This document shows positions 9,676-21,529 of a stretch of DNA of 36,402 bases, one piece after another. The notes beneath the pieces were generated by a model, which saw only the letters and a list, made by a program, of their open reading frames with translations, had not been told where the DNA came from and made no database searches. The position numbers and the translations under genes were made by a program. Every line of letters starts with the position of its first letter. Position 1 is the first letter of the stretch. This DNA comes from Azolla pinnata (taxonomy: Eukaryota; Streptophyta; Polypodiopsida; Salviniales; Salviniaceae). The DNA is taken from contig JBBBWG010033274.1 in the NCBI GenBank assembly GCA_037176905.1, positions 2,347 through 38,748 on the forward strand. The letters are read 5' to 3'.

Positions 9676-11585
9676 GTTGTGAAACTTCCGTTGTGGATGA
9701 TGACTATATACGTAGAGACGACAGCTGATCTTATTTTTGACTCTCTTGATTTTGGGGGGGCTCCAGCCCTTTGTGGGCTGGAATGGGATTTGAAAATTTG
9801 AGTGGTGAAACCATATGCTTTGTCAATTGGTTGTTACAGAATTAATCTTCATGTGCTTGTGGTGTTAAATCTTTCCTACATAACCCCATATCAGCAGGCT
9901 CTTTTTACTACATGAAATCTATGATATGAATGAAAGGCCAGAAAGAGCTTCTTAGGAATATGATTTTATGGGGTAGGGTGTTTATTTTGGGCAGTTTCTC
10001 CATGCCCTTGTTACTTCACCTTGTGAATTCTCTCTAGATAGGAAATATGAACAGAATCGCAACGGTAGCAATGGATTTAATCGTGGTCCTTCTTTCGTAG
10101 AGGTTGCCTCTTGCATCAAAAAGATTATCTATGTATGTATATATTTGACAAGATCATTATCGACGTCAGAATATCGGGCTGCTGCCTTAATGGACTTAAC
10201 CCAAAGGCTGATGTCTGAAATGAAAAATTTATGGAACATTCAGAGATAGGGCTTGATTTGAGGGCGTGTTAGCTTGCTTTGCAAGTTTAAGTGATTCAAA
10301 ATGATGCTTATAAAATCTTGATATCGATTACAAGATGGTTGGGTAAGTTTCTGGGGTGGTATAAGATAGGATCTTGTAAGTAGTCAACTCTACGAACTGT
10401 CGTTAAAGGCAGGTTTCACAAATAGTGTGAATCGCTTCATTGCTCATCAGGCATAAGGATGATCGTCATTTACTTCTCCTATGCAATTGATTAATTCACT
10501 TCAAGGATTTGGGATACAACTTTTGTGCCTACCATTGTCATATATATGTATTAAGTCAAGACGGGATTCAAACGCTTATGTAGTCAATTAATCTAGCCGG
10601 TTGATCCAACATAGAACACATAATATAGATAGTACAATGCCAATACATATAGAATCTTATTTTTTGATACTTTCTAGAATCTTATCGTCAGAAAGCTCTG
10701 GAACTTTTTTGGAAGCTTCTACATCAAACTCCCTGTGCTTGCATGCAAGACCCCTGGACTTGTATGAATACAAGGGGATCACCTTAATTGGGATCAAGGT
10801 GAACAACGCCAGCTACGGAATGGATACTCAGCTTTGTCTATCTTCTGTTTCTCACTTATCGCTTTTGCCCTATAGCTTTGTTCTGCTCTCTCTTTTGTCT
10901 AGCTCTGTTATGCTCTTTTGTATCTGTCCGTGACAGCCACCGCCTTCGCCAATCGGAGTTGCAAATGCCCGCAAGAACATTGGATTAACTGAGAACATCG
11001 GGGCATCGATAATTTTGGAGTTGATAAGGTCAATGTCAAGATAGTCCACAACCACCTCTACACTAATCTATTGAAAATATTGTCGAACAAGGGCTAGGGA
11101 TTTTAAATCCACCTCCAAAGAAACAAAAGGCACCAATACCACCATGCAAGTTCAGGTCTCGAGGCTCTTGAGACTCCAATAGTCTTTATTTTCATAGATT
11201 GTAATATTCGCATTCGTTGAAAATATGAGATGTAAATATACGAATGATAAACAGATGCAAATATTAGGGATAGTGGTAAAAGATAATAACCGAACCCGAG
11301 TTCAAATCCAATGTCCTTTCATTCATTATCTATGCTTTTTATTTTATACATCAGAAGTCTTTTTCATTTTCAAATAACACTTTTATACTCGAATGAACCC
11401 TCTTTTAAATGAATCTATACTTTATTCAACAAAGGGGTTTACAGATTCGATTCGTAGTAGATTATTATCGCGAAATGATAATCATGTCTTCACTGGAAGG
11501 GTGAACAACATTCAATCCAATGGAAGGGGTGATCTATGATTAATTCTTTGAATGGACTCGAAAGAAGAAGAAAAAAAGTAGATAC
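9676..11585. other. Intergenic stretch downstream of the RING gene
   Basis: The first few hundred bases are the likely 3' UTR, including a small hairpin CCAGCCC/GGGCTGG at about 9763-9782. Beyond that the sequence is AT-rich. The frame at 10601-10933 does not resemble a known protein. A weak tRNA-like A/B-box pair lies at about 11269-11309 (see findings). Confidence 0.5.
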
Positions 11586-11590
11586 CGAAA

Positions 11591-11731
11591 GGGTTCAATC
11601 ATGGATCATTTCAGTATAAGATGAAAAGTAGAGCATTTGGGAGCCAACTTGTAAATATCAAATGTTTACATCACATGGAGAAAGGCCACCAAAAGGGTTC
11701 AATCATGGATCATTTCAGTATAAGATGAAAC
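11591..11731. repeat. Short tandem duplication, period 104
   Basis: The segment GGGTTCAATCATGGATCATT through CAGTATAAGATGAAA occurs at 11591 and again at 11695. The second copy is the start of the larger duplicated block that follows. Confidence 0.85.
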
Positions 11732-12484
11732 GATCGCAATGTATACTAGTTATACAGCCGATATTTCTTTCTTCTTCGCTTCCTTTCCTTGCTCTTCCCA
11801 TGGATCAAGACAGCATTACCTGCAAATGTAGCAAGCACTCAGATTCATGTTGTGTAGAAAGGACATGTTAGGAAACCAGGGGGGCTTTTTATTCAATCAA
11901 TTGACTGATATCTTCCATGATGAACCTAAATCTGGCCGAAAGACTGTTGTTTCGCATCACATCGAAAAAAGAAACCAGTTGGATGATCTTTATGAAGCAA
12001 ATTTCCTTGTTCCTGTTTATATCCAACATCGCTTGGTCGTGAACACCATCGACTTCTTACTGGTATTGCTCCTCACCACCGCAGCCATGGATCATTTCAG
12101 TAGAAGATGAAACGGCCGCAACATATATTAGTTATACAGCCGATATTTCTTTCTTCTTCGCTTCCTTTCCTTGCTCTTCCATGGGTCAAGAAAGCATGAC
12201 CTGCAATGTAGCAAGCACTCAGATTCATGTTGTGTAGAAAGGGCATGTTAGGAAACCAGGTGGGCTTTTTATTCAATCAATTGACTGATATCTTCCATGA
12301 TGAACCTAAATCTGGCTGAAAGACTTGTTCCACGCCACATCGAAAAGAGAAACTGATTGGCTGATCTTTACGAAGCGAATTTCCTTGCTCCTGTTTATAT
12401 CCAACATCGCTTGGTCGTGAACACCGTCTTCTTCTTGCTACAGACTATGGCTATGCAACTGCTATTGCTCCTCACCACTGCAGC
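11704..12484 (+). repeat. Tandem duplication of the receptor-kinase promoter and signal-peptide region
   Basis: Two diverged copies lie head to tail, 11704-12085 (382 bases) and 12086-12484 (399 bases). Shared landmarks include ATGGATCATTTCAGTA, GATATTTCTTTCTTCTTCGC, ACTCAGATTCATGTTGTG, a LYEANFL-VPVYIQHRLVVNT translation and CTCCTCACCACYGCAGCCATG. The first copy breaks off at the point where the leucine-rich signal peptide begins and runs straight into the second copy. The second leads into the lectin-kinase gene. Confidence 0.9.
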
Positions 12485-15266
12485 CATGGCTGCCTGCCTA
12501 CACCTCATTCTGATGCCATCTTGTAGCGCCACAGCTCCAGACCGATTACATTTTCCCCATCAAACTTACACCATAGCCACCGCAAAGGACACGAGCCTTC
12601 AGATCCTCGCCAGCAGCAATGGATTCTTCGCGTGGCAGTTCATGCCCGGCAAGAGCGGTACACAGCGCCTTCTCGTAGTCGTCCTCAGCACATCCCTCAA
12701 CAACAAGGCCGCGGTTTGGATCGCAAACAGATACGATCCGGTCTCGCCTCGTGCAACCCCAGACTTCATTCACCCACAAAAACAGATCGTACTCAACGAT
12801 CATATCTCCGACGATGGCTATAATAGCTCTTCTACCCACGCCGCGTGGTCTTCTCCTTCAGGCATATCTAGCGTTCTCATGAATAGCTCAGGCAGCCTCT
12901 TGATGCAAGAAGACACAAGCTCCATCGTCTGGCGCAGCTTCGACTACCCTGCAGATGTTATGCTGGCAGGACAGCACCTTCGGCCTGGCCAGAACCTTAC
13001 GGCGATGCTCTCTCCGGATGATTTCTCCACAGGGCATTATGTCCTCAAAGCAGAGCCCGGAGGCCCCGTGTTCTATGCAAGCTTCGATCGGCAACAGACT
13101 AACATACCCTACGCAATCTTCACTTTCGCACAAGGCAGCAACACTAATCTCAGCACGGCTTTGAACACCGCGTGCAACCGCACTGAGATCATCTACAGCA
13201 TGGATGGATCTGAGGTTGCTCTGCAGCAACAAGGGGAAGTCATCACTCCCCAGTGTGATGCAGAGACGAACGGGTTTGCATCCTTCATTGACATAACTTT
13301 CCACTTGACCGGCCAAGGCATCAGATATCTGCGTCTCATGCCTACTGGCGACATCGATGCCTTTGTAGCAACTGAGAAAGAGATCCGGACCCGAGCACGA
13401 GTTGTTGTCAGAATTCTTTGGCACCAATTGCAAACTGCCCTCTTATTGCAGCGAGCACAGCCTTTGCGACTGCGGCGGCATTTGCAGCTGCCCGAGTTTC
13501 TTCGGCCCTGTGCACCCATCCGATCCGCAACAGGGATGCCGCCTAAACACTCCTCTCGATTGCAACAAACATATGGAGCATCGGTTTATCCCCACTGAAG
13601 GAGCCGATTACTTTGCCAATGAGTACATGCAGCCTGACGAATTCGTGAACAGCTCCGCCGAATGCACCGCGCTCTGTTTGCCACGCTGCTCTTGCACCGC
13701 TGCCTTCTACAACAGCCACACCGGTGCTTGCCATCTCTATGACCAAGTCCAGACCATACAAAATGAATGCTAACCCCAACGTCACTGTATACCTCCGCGT
13801 TGGGGAGTCACGTATCAGATCTCGAGCAATCACCACAACTATCACCGTTGCAGCAAACGCTGCCATCGCCGTTGGCCTTCTGCTTCTTGGATTCCTTATC
13901 AGTAAGAGACTAGCGAATCAACCAGTGCAGCATCCTGATTCAGAAGAAGAGGCTTTCCTGGAAAGCTTACCTGGCTTGCCTCCGAGATACTCTTACAAGG
14001 AGCTAGAAGGTATCACGCAGGGATTCAGCAAGAAGCTAGGCAAAGGGGGCTCAGGAGCAGTGTACGAAGGCGTTCTCCTACCTCCTGCCAATCATCGATA
14101 TCACAACCATATGATCAAAATGGACGCTTCAACTAGCATGACCACTCGTATTGATCCACTCAAAGTAGCAGTGAAACAACTCTCGGTAAACTTACCTTTC
14201 TCCTCATCCCTCCAAATCAATTGGTCAAACTGGTTATTCCATTAGATGTGAGCATTCTGATCCCTAATTCTAATTGTATTCTGTATGCACACTGCTAATA
14301 AAGTTCTCCGAATGGGCAACCATCGCCGCATCCGGAAAGAAGCAATTCAGATCGGAAGTAGCTGCCCTAGGCAGCTTGAGCCATGTCAATCTGGTCCAGC
14401 TCAGGGGTTTTTGTGCTGAGGGAACTCATCGGCTCCTTGTGTACGAGTACATGGAGAATGGATCTCTAGACACATGGATTTTCCAAAGTAACTACACTAG
14501 AAGTGCTGATCAGGAGAACAGCGTACCAGAGCAACGTTCCATCCTACCATGGGAGGTAAGATACCGGATTGCGGTGGACATGGCACGGGGTCTAGCCTTC
14601 CTGCATGAAGGGAGCCGAGACAAAGTTGTCCACTTGGATGTGAAGCCACAGAATGTATTGCTTGATGCCGACTTCAGGGCGAAACTAGCGGATTTCGGCC
14701 TATGCAAGCTCATTGATAGAGCTGCCGGAGGAGAGACTAACCACACGGTGACTGCAATGCGAGGCACACCAGGGTATATGGCACCCGAATGGTTCTTGAA
14801 CTTGCCCATCACAGAAAAGAGCGACGTTTTCAGCTACGGAATGGTGCTGCTGGAGCTCGTGGGGGGCCGCAAGAACCTCAACCTGGCGATGGGCAGCGAA
14901 GATGGCTGGTATTTCCCGGCATGGGCAGTGAGGCAAGCCGAGAATGGGGACATAGTATCAATCGTCGACAAGAAGTTGTTGGAGGAAGGAAATGGGAACT
15001 ATGGCAAAGCCACCGAGAGCATGAAGACGCTGATTCGTGTCGCATTTTGGTGCATTCAAGAGAATCCATCCTCTCGCCCAGCCATGAGCATGATCTTGTT
15101 GATGCTGGAGCAGCAACTTCAGGTCCCCGATCCTCCTCTAGAACTCACATATATTCTACGGGGCCAATCCTGTCCACATCCATCCAATCCCACGGATCAA
15201 AACAATATCGCTAGCTTGAGCATAGCTTGCCCGGAAGAATCAATCAGTTTGTTAGAGTCCCGGTAG
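12447..15266 (+). pseudogene. G-type lectin S-receptor-like Ser/Thr kinase, two apparent frameshifts
   Basis: ATG 12447 opens a Leu-rich signal peptide. A B-lectin/S-locus region follows to about 13380 (VWRSFDYPADVMLAGQ), then a Cys-rich EGF-like and PAN-like part (13381-13770, CKLPSYC, CSCPSF, CTALCLPRCSC), a membrane span (about 13828-13905) and a kinase. Kinase landmarks are GKGGSGAVYEG, VAVKQL, HLDVKPQN (non-RD), DFGLCKL and GYMAPEW. A 118-base phase-0 GT-AG intron lies at 14186-14303. The frame changes twice outside introns, near 13378-13382 and near 13760-13772, each a net +1 (one base gained or two lost). Coding is otherwise clean to the stop at 15266, so the breaks are young or are assembly errors. 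If real, only a soluble lectin fragment (frame open to 13598) would be made. Intact homologues sit in the plasma membrane and signal in defence or self-recognition. Confidence 0.85.
14186..14303 (+). other. Intron of the lectin receptor kinase
   Basis: The donor is CTCG/GTAAAC and the acceptor TAAAG/TTCTCC, phase 0. It joins VAVKQLS to FSEWATIAASGKKQFRSE, giving the usual glycine loop, Lys and helix-C layout. Confidence 0.85.
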
Positions 15267-15800
15267 AGCTTTCAATCCCCCACAAACCCCCAGAAGCTTA
15301 CGCCCAGCTAAACCCTCAAATGTAGAAACCGGATATGCCTACTTATTCAATACCATTCAGTGGGTTACTGCAAGTATTTATATTCCAGAAACCTCCCTCT
15401 ACTATATCATGATCATGGTGATCCAAAAGACCTTAATATGGTTAGTGTTTCCACATGCACAGAATTGGGTCTCATTATCAGATCAAAGAAGCGAAATAGA
15501 CTCTCTTGAGATTAGCAATGCCCACAACTACCATGGTAGCCAGAGATCCCTTAGGCCTCATCCCGCGATAAAATGCAGCAACATATCTCGAGATGAAGGC
15601 CTTTCAGTTCTGTCTGTGGGAAACAGGAGGAGCCAAGAGCTTCTTCTACCGCAATACCCTTAACTCACCAATTCATCATCACCAACACACATTTGGAAAA
15701 CATGTTCACGAGCGCATAGCCGTACCTTCTTATATGGTTCCCCATCTATGATCTCGAAGAACAGGTCCTTTGCAGCTGAGCAGGAGCTACCGTATGGCTG
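15267..15800. other. 3' flank of the receptor kinase
   Basis: Probable 3' UTR, then unassigned sequence. No gene is recognised on either strand. Confidence 0.5.
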
Positions 15801-15802
15801 CC

Positions 15803-16190
15803 GCCTCTCTTCCATGGAGATACTCAAGGACCAGGCTCTCGCTTCTCCATGCATCGTAGAATGGCAAAGCTTGAAGACCGGTTTGAAGGCTTAGGGTTTC
15901 GGGTTAATCCCCCTCCATGGAAACACCCAAGAACGATTCTCTCGCTTCTCCTTGCATGATATGGCATGCTTGAAGACGGGAGGTTTAGTCTTGGGTTTAG
16001 GGTTTAGGATTTAGGGTTTCAGGGTCCCGCCTCCATGGAAAAATTGCCGTGAAAGATTCACTCGCTTCTCCGTGCAGGCAATGGCATGCTTGAAGGATGA
16101 TTTCTCTTCTATCCAGAGAATTTCTCTACCCATTCTCTCCCTCCATGGAAATACATACCGGAAAATCTTCATATAATAGCATGCTTGCTT
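15803..16190. repeat. Tandem repeat of about 100-115 bases with telomere-like heptamers
   Basis: Four diverged units each start with CTCCATGGAAA or a close variant (near 15811, 15914, 16031 and 16141) and include GATTCWCTCGCTTCTCCNTGC and ATGGCATGCTTGAAG. The second and third units are separated by TTTAGGGTTTAGGATTTAGG (about 15995-16020), a degenerate TTTAGGG telomere-type run. Confidence 0.8.
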
Positions 16191-16745
16191 GTGAATCTTC
16201 GCAAAACACTTGAAGTAATGACCTAACTCATCGATCCGAGCCAAACCCAATATCTTATCTTCACTCCTGAAATGCAAGAACCAAAACCAAAAGACCCATC
16301 CTAGCCGACAATTTTCAAACACAATCATGTCGATAACAAAGGGAAAGTTCAGCTGTAAAATTCTTTGCCTGCCCTAACTCCATTAGTTTGGCATCCTTTT
16401 TATCCTGTACGGCGTGACTAATCACACTCTAATACAAAACATGCCAAGTTCTTCAACAAATAGTTAGATGAATAGAAAATGGTTTACTCTTTTAACAATA
16501 CACGATTACATTGGTTATGAGGATATGAGCACAGTGACACGTTTCAGCTTGGGCATAACGTGTCATAAAGTCTATTGCTCTGAGGTCTCACACCAATGCA
16601 TGATTTGGGATTTTGTAAGTGAGATTAGCTCATTGCCAGAAACCATGTAAGAATATATATAAGCATCCACATACAAAAATAGATCATTTCAATGTGGAAA
16701 CCCCAGGGCATAAAACTTGTGAAATTCAATGCACTTCTTCCTCTT
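16191..16745. other. Intergenic between the receptor kinase and TAF11
   Basis: The two genes converge here. The right part (about 16450-16745) is the likely TAF11 3' UTR on the minus strand. No other gene is seen. Confidence 0.5.
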
Positions 16746-19700
16746 TTAACGAAAAAGACGAGGCCGTGACCGAAGCGGAACTTTTCCCTTCAGTTTTAAT
16801 CGGCGATAAGCTTCACGAATATGACATGGTCTCGTGGGGCCAGTCTCCTTCCTTTCAGCCATTACAATCCGTCCTGCAGGAAAACAATCAAAAGTGGATG
16901 GTTTTCATTAATCTTTCAACCCGGAACCAAGAGAAGTATCACAAGAGAACAATATATTAAATTTTTGTTTCTACCCATCTCGACAAGCTCTCCTATAAAC
17001 ATTTTTGCAATTCCTGACATCACTATTGTCATTGGCATCGAGATGGCACATCCTGCAACACTTTGCAACAGCTGAATTCAAAGGCAACATCCATCAGCAC
17101 CTCCATCACAAAAGTAAACAAGTAACTCAAGAACACCATTGTTAAAACAAGCCTCTACATCCAAAGGCGCTTCAATCACAGCACAATTACAGATCCAACA
17201 GAGTTTGCTAATCTGACCACCTATGCAGAGCATTACTCAAAGAGCATCGAGATCTTGCATCTACATCCAAAGACACCTCAATCACGTGCATAATCAACAA
17301 ACACTGGGAGAACTATCCATATTCAAACGCAGTTCTATAAGAAAAACAAAAACAAGACTGGCGAGACAATTATCTACAGTCAGGGGCACTTCCATCAGAG
17401 AGAAACAAATATTTGAGTAATATCTATATTCATAAGCCATCCCATCGGAAGAAAAATCCATTGCACAGAGAGATGATTAGTATTGACCCTTGCAGGCCCT
17501 TCTATTATCACACTTCTGTGGCATATTGGATCTTATTACTTCTTAATCACCAAAAAATGGCTGAAAATTTGCAGAAAACTTGAGAGCAGCTCGCCCAAAG
17601 GAAGCAGAAATTTGTATGCATAACAAGGGAATTCTAGTGCAAGTTTCAAATATTCTCTGAAGTTTTATGAGCGTATACTACAAATGTAAGAGAAGTTTTT
17701 TTCTGTCATATTTATTTCAGTGTTTTGAGAGATTAAGAAACGTCTAAGAGACAAGAACCAGAACCCACATATATCATCATTTGATGCGTATTCAAACACC
17801 ATTGCAGAAAAATTCATCCCACCAAACTGGTCATGGTTATAATCATATCCAGTGTCAATAAAAGAGAACTATTGAAATTTTCTTAAAATTTGTTTAACTA
17901 AGTATCTATTTCTTTAATATTAATTAAGATATATATATATATATATGAATATCTAGGCCTTACCCTAAAAAATGATTTTTATTCGATTATTTATCTCCTT
18001 AATGCTCTTGATGATAAATCTTGAAAAGATTATAAGGATATCTAAACCTAACCCTATCAAAAAGATTTTGAATCTGTTCCAGTCTAAAAAAAAAGCAACA
18101 ACAAATACCCTAAAAGCTTCACTTCTAAAGGCGACGCTATTCAAAATGAGTCATAAAAGTTTATGAGAATATCTAAACCTACATTTATTAAACGTTTTCC
18201 ATCTGTTTGATTCTACATAAACAAAGAGCACAGTTAAAAGAATGTCTGCAACACTATTAAAAGGCTTTCTATTTCTGTTTGATTGTACATAAAGTTAGAA
18301 AACAGTCACAATCCATTGCATATTATTCAAAAAAGAGAATGCTTCTCAAGGATTCTATAAAAAAATATAAAACGAAATTGCAAAATTATCACATTTCAAC
18401 ACCCAAAAAACATACCCGTCTCATATTCGACTTTTGGAATCCTGATCTTCGATAGCATTCGTAACGACTCATTTGTTCAGTCGTGAACTGAGACAAAATC
18501 ATCCTGGAATCGAAGGGAGAATGTATCAACACAGTTCAAGGTAACCAAGAGGTACGGTGTGTACTATCGGCTGAAGAATATGAAAAACCAGCATGTGAAA
18601 ATGTATTCCTTATCCAGAAGGTTGATATAATATTCACCTGTTTTCTACATAAGATTGATTCCCATCAATCATATGTGCGCATACATGCATATATGTTGGC
18701 TGATATTCAATAAAATAACATAGATCATCTAATGACTTTGCCCTTAATGCTTATCTAAACCTGCACACAAATTTGTAGGTTTTCTGTATACAAACCTCAA
18801 TTTACGTGAGATCACATCTACCTATCTAAAATCAAAGGTACCTGAGACTGCTAAACACTTTTCCCTGAACATAATGAAAATTTTACATGTTTCTCTACAC
18901 AGAAGAAGATTTTTCACAGTAATCTATAAGTGTGCATTACATACATGATAAGTAATTCAAAATCAAGAACACATCTGAAGCATTTGGAAGTACCAGACAG
19001 ATTTGCCCTTAGTAACTGTATAAAAAATGATTTTGTCATGGGATAACCTATATGCAGAAAATGTAGTTTATGAAACTATTAACTTGACATACAAGAAGAA
19101 TATCAAATGACTGAAAAGAACATATTTCACATGCGATACGCAAACAGAAGAACCTGTAAATATCATCATATAAACTATACATTGTGTTTTGTTCAAATTT
19201 TCCATCAGTAAGAGAAACAAGCTAGATAGAATATGAAAAAATGCAAACGAAAATAGAACCCGAAACGCTGACACCTACAAGAAATAAACAGAAAACCTAA
19301 AAAGTGGATTTGAAAGGACAATCGCTAATAGGAATAACATGATTGATATATACACTTACTGCATTTTTTCTGTGTCGATGGTCTGTGGCTTTCCGAGCTC
19401 GATCTCCAGATTTTCTTCATCATCATCATCTTCTTCTTTCGCCTTCTCAGATCTCCGATTAATCTTCTCATCTTCTTCGTCGCTTCCAATGAGATTCTTC
19501 TTCGCCGTGGCTTTCTTAGTTTTATCGGCCTCTTCTTCTTTTTCTTCTACTTCTCTCTCCTCTTCATAATCTTCGTCTTTCTCTTCCTTCTCTTTGCGTC
19601 TGCTCTGTTCTTCCTTTTCCGGATTGTCAGGGTTCTGCTGTCCGTCGTCCATGTAATCATCTTCTTCGTACAAGTCTTCATCCCCAGGCTGAGGAATCGG

Positions 19701-19877
19701 TTCTTGATTCATGTCTTCTTCGATCTCGTCTTCTCGTTCTCCTTCTCCTACTCCTTCGCCTTCTTCTTCTGCGTCTCCATCTTTCTGTCGTTCTCCGATC
19801 AAAGCTCCTTCATCCCCTTCTCCTTCTCCTTCTTCTTCTTCTTCTTGATCATCGCCATCTTCTCGCTCTACTGCCAT
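16746..19877 (-). CDS. TAF11: Transcription initiation factor TFIID subunit 11 (TAF11), four exons
   Basis: Exons on the minus strand are 19877-19360, 18503-18416, 17071-16975 and 16873-16746, all GT-AG (first donor GTAAGT), encoding 276 residues. TAF11 pairs with TAF13 through a histone fold inside nuclear TFIID and contacts TBP and TFIIA at promoters. Residues 1-172 are very acidic (Glu/Asp runs) and low-complexity. The conserved part then reads MILSQFTTEQMSRYE, YRRSGFQKSNMRR, LLQSVAG, MPMTIVMSGIAKMFIGELVE, PTRPCHIREAYRRLK and ends RPRLFR, matching plant TAF11 to the last residues. Phases agree throughout (518+88+97+128 bases = 277 codons with stop). Start ATG 19877 is the first in frame. 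The gene is divergent to the MFP gene. The acidic N-terminus is longer than I recall for Arabidopsis. The exons are my own splice reading. Confidence 0.94.
17072..18415 (-). other. TAF11 intron 2 (1,344 bases) with an internal diverged repeat
   Basis: The intron is AT-rich. Between about 17950 and 18310 a loose repeat recurs: ATATCTARRCCTWACCCT near 17948, 18038 and 18168, and CTGTTTGATTSTACATAAA near 18203 and 18275. An (AT)n run lies at about 17931-17946. Open frames in it, such as 17972-18166, are not supported. Confidence 0.65.
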
Positions 19878-19933
19878 GGTCTTCCTCTGAAAAGAGACTG
19901 AAGAAGAAACAGAAGAGCAACGAAAAAAACTGA

Positions 19934-20690
19934 GTTTTTAAGTTACTTTGATAAACCTTAATGATAAAGTGATAATGATATCATAAATTGATAAGTTCCT
20001 GATTTGATTTGTTGTGAACTTATAAATTTCCGATTCGATAAGTTGAATGAGTTTGATTGGTTTCTAATCGCATTAGTACGATGAAATTGCAATCGCGTGA
20101 TAGAAGCCAAGAAAATTCAATTATTTTATAAGTCCGATAAACTTCTGATCTGAAAGTGAGATAAACTGGGTTTTTATAAGTTACTTCCATAAACCTCAAT
20201 GATTTTAAGTCCCCTTTATAATGATAAAGTGATAAGGATATGATTAATTGATAAGTTTCTGATTTGACATGTTGTAAACTTATAAATTTCCGACTCGATA
20301 AGTTGGATGAGTTTAATTGGTTTCTAATCGCATTGGTACAATAAAATTGCAATCGCATGATAGAAGCTAAGAAAACTCAATCGTTGCATAAGTCCGATAA
20401 ACTTCTGATCTGAAAGTGAGATAAATTGGGTTTTTATAAGTTACTTCAATAAACCTCAATGATTTTAAGTCCCCTTTATAATGATAAAGTGGTAAGGATA
20501 TGATAAATTGATAAGTTTCTGATTTGACATGTTGTAAACTTATAAATTTCCGACTCGATACGTTGGATGACTTTAATTGGCTTCTAATCGTGTTAGTACG
20601 ATAAAATTGCAATCGCGTGATGAAAGCCAAGAAAACTCAATCGTTGCATAAGTCCGATAAACTTCTGATTTGAAAGTGAGATAAACCTTT
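19934..20690. repeat. Three tandem copies of a 237-260 base unit upstream of TAF11
   Basis: Units start at TTTTTATAAGTTACTT or a variant near 19934, 20171 and 20431. Units two and three are 260 bases and very alike. Unit one is 237 bases and lacks a 23-base piece (around ATTTTAAGTCCCCTTTATAA). Each is rich in ATAAGTT and GATAA words. The array begins about 57 bases from the TAF11 start codon, so it overlaps the promoter and possibly the leader. Minus-strand open frames in it repeat with the array. Confidence 0.92.
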
Positions 20691-21480
20691 TATGTGATAA
20701 GTTGGCATATGTTTTCTACAGATTCGAATTTGATCAGTCAGGTAAGTTTACTAAGCATAAGTTTCATAAATTTGCAGTCCCCATCTGCAAACACGTATGA
20801 TAGATGTATGGCTACGTTCTCGTTGGTAGATAGACAGACACGCAATTGTCAAAGAAGAGACTAAATAATCTTCTTAGATCACTGCCTAAAACTGCTTTCA
20901 CATCCGAGAAGCCTCTTATAGCAGGTCAATCTTGTACCCTGCGATTGGCACGATGAATGTAGCTCCCAATCATTTGATCAAATTCCACACATATCAATCA
21001 ATCATCCTATTACAGTACATCAAGGTTAGGACTGGCATAAAAACAATGCATGACACAAAGGGAATACATCCAACCCAAGTGTATGTACATTGGGCTACAA
21101 TGGATAGCTGTAAGCTGAACATGCCCACGGTGTTTGGTTAACTCGTTCAGTTCGTTTGTTATTTCATCAACGATGCAAGAAACCCATGCTCGGATCAATT
21201 GATAAATCTCCAAATATCATCTACTAAATAACTGCATCGAGCTTTGCATGCACCAGATGCACATTCACATCGAAGTACAGTGGTTCAGCTCTAGACATCT
21301 CAACAAGGAACCCTTTAGCTTCTTGCCATCAATCGATCACATTATTGTCATGACATCATCTATGATTCGTATTGTTAGGGTATACCACGACAATAATACG
21401 AGTTAGGCATGTTCGTATGTATGTATATATGTGTGTGTGTATGTAGGCGAGCATGCACACATACCTGTCATTGTATAACT
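20691..21480. other. Intergenic between TAF11 and the MFP gene
   Basis: Unassigned sequence with no recognisable gene. A short (GT)n run lies at about 21429-21440, just before the CATG array. Confidence 0.5.
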
Positions 21481-21529
21481 AGATTATCATATATAGCATG
21501 GTGCATGCACCATCATGCATGTTGTCGTG

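Noticed and set aside
13366-13381. A 16-base GT...AG segment at the first frame change in the receptor kinase
   Set aside because: Far too short for a plant spliceosomal intron, so it cannot explain the shift.
12888-13519. Minus-strand frames opposite the lectin kinase
   Set aside because: Shadows of the plus-strand coding sequence. No recognisable protein features.
20020-20630. Minus-strand frames of 87 and 112 codons with shared sequence
   Set aside because: They repeat with the 260-base tandem array and are not independent genes.
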